Below, in pieces: positions 34,485 to 42,570 of a DNA stretch of 64,000 nt. Location of the stretch: contig NZ_KZ984538.1 in assembly GCF_003574395.1 (NCBI RefSeq), positions 1 to 64,000 of the forward strand, in the 5' to 3' direction. This DNA comes from Tabrizicola thermarum. Its GTDB lineage: Bacteria; Pseudomonadota; Alphaproteobacteria; Rhodobacterales; Rhodobacteraceae. Made by a program: the position numbers and the translations under genes. Under the pieces are notes generated by a model. The model was given only the letters and a program-made list of their open reading frames with translations, made no database searches and was not told the origin of the DNA. Position 1 is the stretch's first letter. Each line of letters begins with the position of its first letter.

Positions 34485-35265
34485 CCTTGCATCGCGCACC
34501 ATCTTCATCACCGGGTCCGGCGGGGTTCTGGGTTCGACTTATGTGCGGCAGATGCTGTCGGCAGGGGCACGGGTCATCGCCTCGGACCTGCCAGGAACGC
34601 GGGCAGAGGCTTTGCAGAACGCCCATGCCGGGAACGAGCGGTTCCGATTCTACGAACTCGACGTCAGCGATGAAGCTCAGGTGTCCGAAATCTTCCGACG
34701 AATCCTGGCTGACGGCTGGCAACCGAACGTGGTCGTGAACAATGCCGCCATCACGGGCGAGCTATTGATGGGGGCCGGCAAGCCGTTTCCCGATTTCGCC
34801 GACATCAGCGTGACCGACTGGGAGCGGACGATGCGCACCAATCTGACCGCCCCCTTCATGATCGCGCGGCAGATGGACCGCGACATCGTGGGCAGATGGC
34901 CCTGCACATTGATCAATGTCGCCTCGATGTACGCCCTGAACGGCGCGCATCACCGGATCTACGACGGCATGCCGTTCAAGAACTTCGCCGCCTATGGTGT
35001 GTCCAAGGCCGGAATCCACGGGCTTACGGTCTGGCTTGCAGGCTATTGGGCCCACCGCGGAGCGACGGTGAACACCATCGCTCCGGGGGCCGTCTTCAAC
35101 AACCATTCCGAAGAGTTCCAGCGCCGCGTCGGCGAGTTGATCATGCTGAACCGCATGGCCAGCCCCGACGAGATCGCCGGTGTCATGCTGTTCCTGTGCA
35201 GCCCGCAGGCAGGCTACATGACCGGGCAGATGGTCAATGTCGATGGAGGGTTCTCGGCGTGGTGA
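34477..35265 (+). CDS. short-chain dehydrogenase/reductase (PtmA-like)
   Basis: Classical SDR of 262 residues: cofactor loop TGSGGVLGSTY, NNAA motif VVVNNAAITGE, catalytic YGVSK, and C-terminal YMTGQMVNVDGGFSAW. SDRs of this kind (PtmA) sit beside CMP-sugar synthetases in legionaminic-type loci of flagellin or polysaccharide modification. Here it probably modifies the same sugar or its precursor. It is coupled to both neighbours by overlaps. Confidence 0.88.
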   Translation: MTDLASRTIFITGSGGVLGSTYVRQMLSAGARVIASDLPGTRAEALQNAHAGNERFRFYELDVSDEAQVSEIFRRILADGWQPNVVVNNAAITGELLMGAGKPFPDFADISVTDWERTMRTNLTAPFMIARQMDRDIVGRWPCTLINVASMYALNGAHHRIYDGMPFKNFAAYGVSKAGIHGLTVWLAGYWAHRGATVNTIAPGAVFNNHSEEFQRRVGELIMLNRMASPDEIAGVMLFLCSPQAGYMTGQMVNVDGGFSAW

Positions 35266-36206
35266 TCCCGACCGGAACCATCCTTGTCATCGGGGCGGGA
35301 TCAATCGGGCGGCGCCATGCCGAGAACCTTGTCGCGCTGGGAGCCAGGGCAGAGCTGATCCCATGGCGGAGTTTCCAGCGCGATACAGTGGCCACTCGGC
35401 GCGATGTGGCGGGCATGATCATCGCCACGGAGACCCCGATCAGGCTTGACCTGATCCGGCTATGTGCCGACCGGGGCTGGCCGTTCTACACCGAGAAACC
35501 TTTGGCCTGGAGGGCAGCGCAGGTCGCCGAGATCCACACCGCAGCCGAGCCGGTTGCCCGCCGGTCGATGATCGGCTTCATGATGCGCTACCATCCGGTC
35601 GTCAGGGCGCTGGCGGCCATGGACCTGTCCCGGACGTTCCGTTTTAATGCCGAGATCGGTCATGACGTCCGGAAGTGGCGCCAGAACTGGCGCTTTGCCG
35701 AGAGTTATGCCGCGCGAGCCGAAGGCGGCGGCGTGTTGCTGGACCTGTGTCACGAGATCGACCTGATGCTGGCCCTGTTTCCGGGGATGCGTCTGCACGA
35801 TGTCCGAAGTCTTGGGCATGCCGGATTTCCGGGTGTCGATTTCGCAACGAGCCTGCACCTGAGCGCCCCTGCCGGCGCTGCGGGATCGGTGGCGATGGAC
35901 TACATCTCTCCTGTCTTTGTGCGGCGACTGGTACTGTCGACCGCCTCTGGCAGGATAGAGACGGATTTCCAGGCCGCGCGCTTGGACGTGCTGACGGCTT
36001 CTGGTCAAGAGCACCGCGTTTTTCCCTTTGAACGCAACGCAATGTTCCTGGCGGCCATGCAGGATTTCCTGGCACTCGCAGCCGGAGAGGACTTGCCAGA
36101 AGATCATTTGCGCCCGCGATTTGATCGGATGCGCGCGACGAACGAGCTGATCGCGGCGGCCTGGGAAGCCCGGGTGTTCACCGGCCAGATCGAGATGGAA
36201 CTGTAA
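35259..36206 (+). CDS. Gfo/Idh/MocA oxidoreductase of the surface-sugar locus
   Basis: About 315 residues. The Rossmann start is TILVIGAGSIGRRHAENLVA, the Lys motif YTEKPLAWRAAQ, and the later GGGVLLDLCHEIDLMLALFP is typical of sugar dehydrogenases. Start codons are tandem GTGs (35259 and 35262), overlapping the SDR stop, with GGAGG nine bases before the first. Composition is less GC-rich than the flanks. It is the end of the plus-strand arm and converges on the waaA-like gene. Confidence 0.86.
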   Translation: MVIPTGTILVIGAGSIGRRHAENLVALGARAELIPWRSFQRDTVATRRDVAGMIIATETPIRLDLIRLCADRGWPFYTEKPLAWRAAQVAEIHTAAEPVARRSMIGFMMRYHPVVRALAAMDLSRTFRFNAEIGHDVRKWRQNWRFAESYAARAEGGGVLLDLCHEIDLMLALFPGMRLHDVRSLGHAGFPGVDFATSLHLSAPAGAAGSVAMDYISPVFVRRLVLSTASGRIETDFQAARLDVLTASGQEHRVFPFERNAMFLAAMQDFLALAAGEDLPEDHLRPRFDRMRATNELIAAAWEARVFTGQIEMEL

Positions 36207-36250
36207 CCATCACGAATGGCCTGTGAAGCGCATCGGAGGGGGCAGTGCGA

Positions 36251-37549
36251 TCAACTCGTTCCGCGCGCCCTGAAGTCAGAATTGGAAAGCAGCGGCTCCA
36301 GCGCGGCCAGCGTCCTTCGGGTTGCCCCGGCATGGGCGGCCATGAAGGTCCGGATCGTTTCGGGGTCTGGATCGGGCCAGGTCAGCACATCCTGCACCAG
36401 TCGCTCTGCGGTCGTCTGACGGCAGACCCCGGCCGCAATCGCCTCGGCTGCCGGATATTCGATGGTCTGGATGTTCGGCCCGACGATCACGGGACGCTGC
36501 AGCGCCAGAGGTTCGATGATGTTGTGCGAGCCCTTGGGCTGAAAGCCGCCGCCGACCACCACGCGGTCGGCCATTGCCAGGTAAAAATACATCTCGCCCA
36601 GCGAATCCCCCAGAAGCACGTCGATCGGCGACCGGGACTGCTGCACGAACTTGCGGCTGAAGCGGGTGCTGCGGCGGTCGAAGAGGACGCCCTTGTCAGC
36701 CAGCATCCGCGCCACCGCGTCAAAGCGTTCCGGCGCGCGCGGGATCAGGATCACCAGCGGCGGGGTGCGGACCGACAGGATCTCGCGCGCGGCGGCGATG
36801 AACAGCCCTTCCTCGGCCTCGGTCACCGAGGCGAAGGCGATGACCCGGCGCGGGCCAAGACCGGGGCGCAGGGCCTTTGCGGCGGCCAGTTGCGCAGCGG
36901 GGATCGGCTGGTCGAAACGAAGTTCGCCCGTCACCGCGATGTTCTGCACCCCCACCGATGCAAACCGCTGCGCCTGCAGCTCTGACTTGACGAAGGCCCC
37001 GGCAAAGCCGCGCATCAGGGCGGGGCGCAAGCCGAACCGGGCGTCCCGCGCCATGGAATCGCTGGGGTATTGCGCGTTGCACATGAACAGCGGCACGCCC
37101 GCGTCCTTGGCAGCAAAGATCATCCGGGGCCAGATCTCGATCTCCATCACCAGGCCCAGCTTCGGACGAAAGGTCTTGAAGAACCCTGCGTAAGCCCATG
37201 ATGTCTCGAACGGAACCCAGACAGCGGCCAGACGGCCCTGCGCGATTTCGGTGGCAAAGACCCGTTCGGCCTCGCGTCGGCCGGCAGGGGTGAAATGGGT
37301 GGTGACAACCCGTTCCCCCCGATCCAGCAGCGCCCGGACCAGCGGCACGGCGGATCGCATCTCGCCCAGACTGACCGCATGGACCCAGACCGCACCCGGC
37401 AAGCCGGACGGATGGCGGCCAAAGCGTTCGGACAGGTGCCGGACGTACAGCGGGTCCTTGCGGCCACGCCTCCAGAGGTAGACCAGCACTGCGGGCAGTC
37501 CCAGATGCCACATCAGCGACCACAGCCTCAGAAAGGCCCACAGCTTCAT
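36251..37549 (-). CDS. WaaA-like GT30 transferase, divergent form
   Basis: A 432-residue protein of the 3-deoxy-D-manno-octulosonate transferase family. The N-terminal domain contains VWVHAVSLGEMRSAVPLVRA with the conserved Gly-Glu. The C-terminal domain is unusual: GGGFQPKGSHNIIEPLALQR and VIVGPNIQTIEYPA replace the common GGHNP.EPA / GP...NF pattern. NAQYPSDS also replaces the usual NARLS. It may transfer Kdo or, given its operon, another CMP-linked ulosonic acid. It is the last gene of the operon, overlapping its neighbour by four bases. Confidence 0.85.
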   Translation of the reverse strand: MKLWAFLRLWSLMWHLGLPAVLVYLWRRGRKDPLYVRHLSERFGRHPSGLPGAVWVHAVSLGEMRSAVPLVRALLDRGERVVTTHFTPAGRREAERVFATEIAQGRLAAVWVPFETSWAYAGFFKTFRPKLGLVMEIEIWPRMIFAAKDAGVPLFMCNAQYPSDSMARDARFGLRPALMRGFAGAFVKSELQAQRFASVGVQNIAVTGELRFDQPIPAAQLAAAKALRPGLGPRRVIAFASVTEAEEGLFIAAAREILSVRTPPLVILIPRAPERFDAVARMLADKGVLFDRRSTRFSRKFVQQSRSPIDVLLGDSLGEMYFYLAMADRVVVGGGFQPKGSHNIIEPLALQRPVIVGPNIQTIEYPAAEAIAAGVCRQTTAERLVQDVLTWPDPDPETIRTFMAAHAGATRRTLAALEPLLSNSDFRARGTS

Positions 37550-38805
37550 GAAAGGCCCCCCAGCGCCAGAAGATCGCGCGCCAGGGGCACCAGCTCACCC
37601 CGCGCGGCGGTGGACAGCGCCCGCCCGCGTGCGGCCATGGGCGAATGGTCGGCGACAAGGGCGGGTCCCAGGGTTTCCGCATCGACCTGCAACGCGGCGT
37701 CTGCGGCGTGCAGCCGGGCATAGTCGGTGGAAAAGTTGCCGATGCGCGGCCCGTGCAGGATCGCCGAGCCGAGTGCGGCGGGCTCCCACGGGTTATGCCC
37801 CTCGGTCGCGCCGAAACTGCCGCCGACCAGCGTGATGGGGCTTAGCCGATACCAAAGCCCCATCTCGCCCAGCGTGTCGACGATCCAGACATCCGCCTCC
37901 GGTCCCTGCCCCGCCCCGCGCCGGGAGGCGCGCAGGCCCAGTGCCGCGACCTGCGCCGCGATCTCCGCCCCCCGCGACGGCTCCCGCGGGGCGATCAGCA
38001 ACAGCGGGCGGCGATGCAAGCGGCGCAAGGCCGCAAGCGTCACCGCCTCATCCTCGGGATGGGACGAGGCAAGCAGCACCACCGGGCGATCGGCCAGCAC
38101 AGAGCCGAGCCGTTCCAGCTGCCCCCGATCGGCTGTCAGAGGCGGGGCCGCAGCCTTCAGCGAGCCCGTGATGCGGACGTCACGCGCCCCCAGTTGCGCA
38201 AGGTGACGGGCCGTGCCCTGGTCCTGCGCGGCGATCAGCGCGAAACGGGCCAGGAGGTCGCCGAACAACCCGGCCCCGCGTCTGCGGCGCGTGAAAGCCG
38301 CGTAATTCATCCGGGCGTTGACCAGAGCCAGCGGGATGCCGCGCCGCGCCGTCGCCACCACCGCGCCGGGCCAGAGATCCTGTTCCGCCCAGACCGATAG
38401 CGCCGGGCGCCAATGGTCCAGAAACCGCGCCAGAAAGGGCGGCGCATCCAGCGGCAGGAACTGGTGGCGGGTGCGGGGCGGCAGGTTCGCGCCGAAGACC
38501 TCGGCCGATCCGCGCGTGCCGGAGGTCACCAGAAACTCCAGCCCCGGCGCCTGATCCGCCATCGCCGCGATGAGCCCGCGCAGGGCCAGCGTCTCGCCCA
38601 GACCCACGGCATGAAGCCAGACCAGCGGGCCATCGGGGCGCGGCAGGCCGGGTTCGCCCAGCTTTTCCCGCCAGCGGTCGGGCAGTTCCTTGCCGCGCGC
38701 CAGGCGGCGGCGCAGGGCGGGGCGCGCCACCAGCGGGATGGCCCGGCTGGCTGCCAGATAGGCCCGCAGCGCCGCTCCGGTCGGGGCAGTCGGCGTCCTA
38801 GTCAC
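37546..38805 (-). CDS. WaaA-like GT30 transferase, more canonical form
   Basis: About 419 residues. N-terminal LVWLHAVGLGETLALRGLIA and C-terminal VGGSFGATEGHNPWEPAALG plus HGPRIGNFSTDYA follow the usual WaaA pattern better than the paralogue next door. It starts on GTG inside the neuC stop (GTGACTAG), with AGAAGG six bases upstream. lpxK, the common neighbour of housekeeping waaA, is absent. With two GT30 enzymes in one operon, at least one may use CMP-nonulosonate rather than CMP-Kdo. Confidence 0.85.
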   Translation of the reverse strand: MTRTPTAPTGAALRAYLAASRAIPLVARPALRRRLARGKELPDRWREKLGEPGLPRPDGPLVWLHAVGLGETLALRGLIAAMADQAPGLEFLVTSGTRGSAEVFGANLPPRTRHQFLPLDAPPFLARFLDHWRPALSVWAEQDLWPGAVVATARRGIPLALVNARMNYAAFTRRRRGAGLFGDLLARFALIAAQDQGTARHLAQLGARDVRITGSLKAAAPPLTADRGQLERLGSVLADRPVVLLASSHPEDEAVTLAALRRLHRRPLLLIAPREPSRGAEIAAQVAALGLRASRRGAGQGPEADVWIVDTLGEMGLWYRLSPITLVGGSFGATEGHNPWEPAALGSAILHGPRIGNFSTDYARLHAADAALQVDAETLGPALVADHSPMAARGRALSTAARGELVPLARDLLALGGLS

Positions 38806-39940
38806 GGAAGGCCTTCTGCAGGCCTTGCTGCCAGAAGACCGGGCGGGACAGGACCTCGACGAACCGTTCCGCAGCCGAACCCTTGCCAAAGCCGTCATGC
38901 TGTTCGGCCCTGCGACCCCAGTGGTGGTGCAGGAAGTCAAGGATCACCGCGCGGTCGCTGGCCTTGCAGGCGATGACCGAGGGTGCCTCGGCCCGGTTGG
39001 TCTGGCGCGTGCCGACATCCAGCGACGGCACCCCCAGGAACGGCGCCTCGCGCACGCCGGCGCTGGAATTGCCCACCATGCAGGCCGCGTTCTTCATCAG
39101 TTCCGAGAAATGCGCGAACCGCATCGAGGGCAGCACCCGGAAACGGTCCTTCGGCAGGCGGTCGAGCACGGCGAAGATAGCCTCGGAGCCCGGATCGTTG
39201 TTCGGGGCGATCACCACGAAGTTGCGCCCCGAGGCCTCCAGCGCCGCGAACAGGTCCGCCGCCTGGGCACCGATGCTGTCCTGCTCCGAGGTGACGGGGT
39301 GAAAGACCGCGATGCCGTAGTCGGCGAAGGGGATGGCATAGCGCGCCCGCACCTCGTCCAGCGTCACGCCCGAGGGGCGTGCGTGGAAGTCCAGCTCGGG
39401 CGAGCCGATGACATGGATCGCCTCGGCGGGTTCCCCCAGCGCCGCCACGCGCCGCGCCGCCGCCTCGGAGGAGACGAAATGGCTGGTGCAGAGCTTGGAG
39501 TTGCAGTGGCGGAACACCTCGTCGATGGTGCCCGAGACTTCGCCCCCCTCGACATGGGCCGAGCGGATGTAGTTCGTCGCCGCGACCAGAGAGGCCGCCA
39601 GCGCCTCGATCCGGTCGCCGTGGATCACGATCAGGTCGGGGCGGTTTTCGGTGACATAGTCTGAAAAGCCCATGACCGTCTTGGCCAGGATCACATCCTG
39701 CGGATCGCCGGGGCGCTGGTTGAGGAATTCATGCACCCCCACCCCGGAGAGCCGCCGCACTTCGTTCACCGTCAGGCCGTAGCGATCAAGCAGGTGCATC
39801 CCGGTGACGAAGAAGGTGACCCGGTGCCCGGCATCGCGGGCGGCGATGGCCAAGGGTTCCAGCTTGCCGAAATCGGCGCGGGTCCCGGTGAGGAAGAGAA
39901 GGTGGCGGGACGGACTATCCATTTTCGGTTTGCCGTCCAT
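38798..39940 (-). CDS. neuC: UDP-N-acetylglucosamine 2-epimerase (hydrolysing), NeuC/LegG type
   Basis: A 380-residue GT-B-fold enzyme releasing ManNAc (or the di-N-acetyl bacillosamine-derived equivalent) from the UDP-sugar, the first committed step to a nonulosonic acid. Signatures are FLTGTRADFGKLEPLAIAAR, VIHGDRIEALAASLVAATN, HVEGGEVSGTIDEVFRHCNS and MVGNSSAGVREAPFLGVPS. An in-frame ATG at 39922 is an alternative start. The gene overlaps both neighbours. Confidence 0.93.
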   Translation of the reverse strand: MDGKPKMDSPSRHLLFLTGTRADFGKLEPLAIAARDAGHRVTFFVTGMHLLDRYGLTVNEVRRLSGVGVHEFLNQRPGDPQDVILAKTVMGFSDYVTENRPDLIVIHGDRIEALAASLVAATNYIRSAHVEGGEVSGTIDEVFRHCNSKLCTSHFVSSEAAARRVAALGEPAEAIHVIGSPELDFHARPSGVTLDEVRARYAIPFADYGIAVFHPVTSEQDSIGAQAADLFAALEASGRNFVVIAPNNDPGSEAIFAVLDRLPKDRFRVLPSMRFAHFSELMKNAACMVGNSSAGVREAPFLGVPSLDVGTRQTNRAEAPSVIACKASDRAVILDFLHHHWGRRAEQHDGFGKGSAAERFVEVLSRPVFWQQGLQKAFRD

Positions 39941-41045
39941 AAACAGCGTCCAACGCGGTCACAGTCGCCGGGTCGACTTTCATGTTACCGTCGGCGAACC
40001 TTGTCCGGTCGTACTTCCATCCGGTCGAGATATTCCGACAGTGAAGGAAGGTGAATTGCCGACGTCCAGAAAAGAGGCGCCGGTTGATGTGTTCAAGGCT
40101 GTGCACCGACAGGCACATCCGGCCAAGCAGCGATGAGGGGCGGAAGCAGTATTTCGTTGCGCAGGGCTTGTCCGAACTGTCGCGGAATATGTGATCGCGG
40201 TGCAGGGGGTCCACGACAGAGGCATCCGGATAGCGCCACTCACCGGGGAAGGTCAGGAATCCCCAACGCTTCACCTGATCGAACACGCTCTTTCGCCCGA
40301 GTCGCAACAGCAGTTCATCGACGTCGAGGTTCAGGACTCCGTCGGCGAGCAGAAGGAACCGGTCACGCATGAGGTTCAGGAGTGCCGTCTGGAGGTATTT
40401 GCCGTCATCCACCCCTGGGGCAGCCCCCCTTGGACCCCAGGGCAGCGGCACGGAGACAACGTGGCTAACCACATATCCCGGCACTTCGGCAATGGCTTCC
40501 CGCAGATCGCTGGAACTATAGCTTGTGCTGCCGTTGTCGGCTATCAGCACCGCGTCCGCCCCTTGAACGGCTTGATGAAATGTCAGCCAGTCCCGTATCC
40601 ATTCCAGCTTTTCGTTTCGGAGCAAAGTGTAGACCACGCGCCGACCCTTGAAGGCCTCATGCGCTGCCGGGTTGATCCGGGCTTCAAATGTTCCGATCGA
40701 CTCGGTTTCGATCTCGATCCGCTCTGGCGGTGGATTGCGATGTCTGAAGTCGACAACCTCGAACCGGCGAAAGACTTTATGCCGGGTCGGGCGAGTCTCT
40801 TGCCCGTCAATGAAGAACCGGCTGCGCAAAAGGATGCCCTGAAGATTGAGCAGACGCGGCAGATACAGACGAACCAGGTCCGAGTTCGGCAGGTAGATCG
40901 CGTCGTAGACAAGGGTCCGACGGTCATACTCTTGCCAGTTGGCGGGATCTGCACCCAGACCACGCTGGGCGCGCACGGGCAGGTCACGCTCGACCAAGCT
41001 TACCGAGGGCAGCACGATGCTGGAAAGCGAAGCTTCCTGGTTCAT
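39915..41045 (-). CDS. glycosyltransferase with GT-A-type fold (GT92/GT2-like)
   Basis: A 376-residue protein whose central part reads TLLRNEKLEWIRDWLTFHQA, VLIADNGSTSYS and VLNLDVDELLLRLG. This is the pattern of glycosyltransferases with an Asp-x-Asp metal site and an NE..W...H..G opening. No membrane segment or signal peptide. Composition is clearly lower in GC than the operon around it (104 G/C of 180 bases at 40021-40200), pointing to exchange. Acceptor and donor are unknown. Confidence 0.75.
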   Translation of the reverse strand: MNQEASLSSIVLPSVSLVERDLPVRAQRGLGADPANWQEYDRRTLVYDAIYLPNSDLVRLYLPRLLNLQGILLRSRFFIDGQETRPTRHKVFRRFEVVDFRHRNPPPERIEIETESIGTFEARINPAAHEAFKGRRVVYTLLRNEKLEWIRDWLTFHQAVQGADAVLIADNGSTSYSSSDLREAIAEVPGYVVSHVVSVPLPWGPRGAAPGVDDGKYLQTALLNLMRDRFLLLADGVLNLDVDELLLRLGRKSVFDQVKRWGFLTFPGEWRYPDASVVDPLHRDHIFRDSSDKPCATKYCFRPSSLLGRMCLSVHSLEHINRRLFSGRRQFTFLHCRNISTGWKYDRTRFADGNMKVDPATVTALDAVYGRQTENG

Positions 41046-41794
41046 AACAACTGCCTCGGCCCTGGCTTCCGCCAGAGACGCCCCAGTGTCATGCCAGGCG
41101 GGGTCGGGTCGCTCTGCGGTTGCAGGCTGAGCATCCGCGATAGGCTGCGGACCAGACGGCGCTTGAGCTTGGGCCCACGTGGTGCCACTCCCACCCGGAA
41201 GGAACAGACCGCTTCAAAATAGGTCGAGAGCAGAAGCCAGGGCTCTACTTCGCGTCTCATCTCCGGACGAATGTCGAAAACGGCCATTCGGCCCACCATA
41301 CGCGTCGGTTTCACGAGCCGTTCAATCACATGATACTCGCTCCGCTTGCTGTAATCGTCAAACAGGAGAGTTATCGGCCGCTCTGCGCAGAGATAGGCCG
41401 TCATGAAACAGGCGGCGCGAAATCGTCCGTCCACCAGCACGACGTCGGGATGCACGAAGTCGGGACTTGCCCAGATGGCCTGGGCATAGCCGATAAAGTC
41501 GTTCAGATGCCGGTGGTCAAGCGCGCGCGCCCAGGCCCCGACCGGCCCGATATCCGCATAGACAACCGTCGGTGGCGAGGGGAGGTCATGCGCGTTTGCA
41601 ATCTCGCGCATGCGGTGCGCCCAAGCGGGGTCACTTTCGACGGAAACGATGCGCTTGCCTGCGGAAGAGGCTGCCAGGAAGGTCGAGCCGCCGGAGCCGT
41701 ACTCAAGGATGACGGCGGCTTCCGCATAGGTGCGTCTTACGAAGGCCGCAACCTCTTTCGGGAAGGTCAGGACGGGAAGCGGAAGATCCGTCAC
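41042..41794 (-). CDS. SAM-dependent methyltransferase-fold protein of the surface-sugar operon
   Basis: About 250 residues. A Rossmann-like start VILEYGSGGSTFLAAS, then RIVSVESDPAWAHRMREI and DVVLVDGRFRAACFMTAYLC, resemble class I methyltransferases. Such proteins occur within alphaproteobacterial polysaccharide loci. The GTG start at 41794 lies in the GTGA overlap with the GT25 gene, and its stop overlaps the next ATG. A role as O-methyltransferase of a glycan is inferred only. Confidence 0.7.
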   Translation of the reverse strand: MTDLPLPVLTFPKEVAAFVRRTYAEAAVILEYGSGGSTFLAASSAGKRIVSVESDPAWAHRMREIANAHDLPSPPTVVYADIGPVGAWARALDHRHLNDFIGYAQAIWASPDFVHPDVVLVDGRFRAACFMTAYLCAERPITLLFDDYSKRSEYHVIERLVKPTRMVGRMAVFDIRPEMRREVEPWLLLSTYFEAVCSFRVGVAPRGPKLKRRLVRSLSRMLSLQPQSDPTPPGMTLGRLWRKPGPRQLL

Positions 41795-42570
41795 GATGCC
41801 CGCCCGTCCTTCGCGCGAAGCGCCCCGTTGCGCCACAGCCACAAGGCGCGCCGGAAATAGTTCGCGGCCTTTTGTCCGTAGTACGGCAGACGCCTGGTCC
41901 AATGCGGCTTTCTCACCAGCGCAAAGCCAGTGCCTGTGATGGTGCTGGTCCCACCGTCATCGGGGTGGCTCGCCCAGGGTTCCAGCCCGAGCTGGCGGTA
42001 ATCATGCAGGAAGAACCGGTTCAACTCGTGATCCAGCGCCCGGGTCTGCGGCCAGAGGCGCGGGGCCAGACGGGCGGCGAGCTCGCGGTGGATCAGATAG
42101 CAGGCGTTCCCGGTGAAGGGGCCGACATAGGCGTTCAGGCGATAGGGGCCGAGACGGGCCTGCGTCACCGGCCATTTGGCGCGGATGCAGTTGAACCGCA
42201 CCAGATCCCACAGATCGGCATGGGCCAGCGCCGTATCCAGCGCCTGAAGGAAGTCGTCGTGAAACACCACGTCATCCTCCAGGATCAGCGCCGCCCGGTG
42301 CGGCGAGGCCAGAAGCTCCTCCCAGACCGCCAGATGGCTGGCATAGACCCCGAGCTTTCCCGGCAAGAGCGGCGCCCCCATGTTGCGCGCATAGGCCTGC
42401 GCATCGGCGCGCTGCATCAACCGCCCCTCCTCGGCCCGGCCGTCGATCGCCGGGAACAGCCGCGCCTCCAGCCCCAGTGCCTTCAGCTGCGCCTCCATCC
42501 GGGCGCGGCGGTCCACGTCACGGGGCAGGTTGATGAGCCAGATGCCGATGTCGGCGCGGGCGAGGCTCAC
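41791..42570 (-). CDS. GT25 family glycosyltransferase (LPS biosynthesis)
   Basis: About 259 residues of the LPS-type GT25 family: IGIWLINLPRDVDRRARMEA, KLGVYASHLAVWEELLAS, and ALILEDDVVFHDDF with the Glu-Asp-Asp metal site. FTGNACYLIHRELAARL follows later. It starts on GTG overlapping the neuB stop, with a G-rich ribosome-binding site. It probably adds a hexose to the lipooligosaccharide or another surface glycan. Confidence 0.9.
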   Translation of the reverse strand: MSLARADIGIWLINLPRDVDRRARMEAQLKALGLEARLFPAIDGRAEEGRLMQRADAQAYARNMGAPLLPGKLGVYASHLAVWEELLASPHRAALILEDDVVFHDDFLQALDTALAHADLWDLVRFNCIRAKWPVTQARLGPYRLNAYVGPFTGNACYLIHRELAARLAPRLWPQTRALDHELNRFFLHDYRQLGLEPWASHPDDGGTSTITGTGFALVRKPHWTRRLPYYGQKAANYFRRALWLWRNGALRAKDGRAS

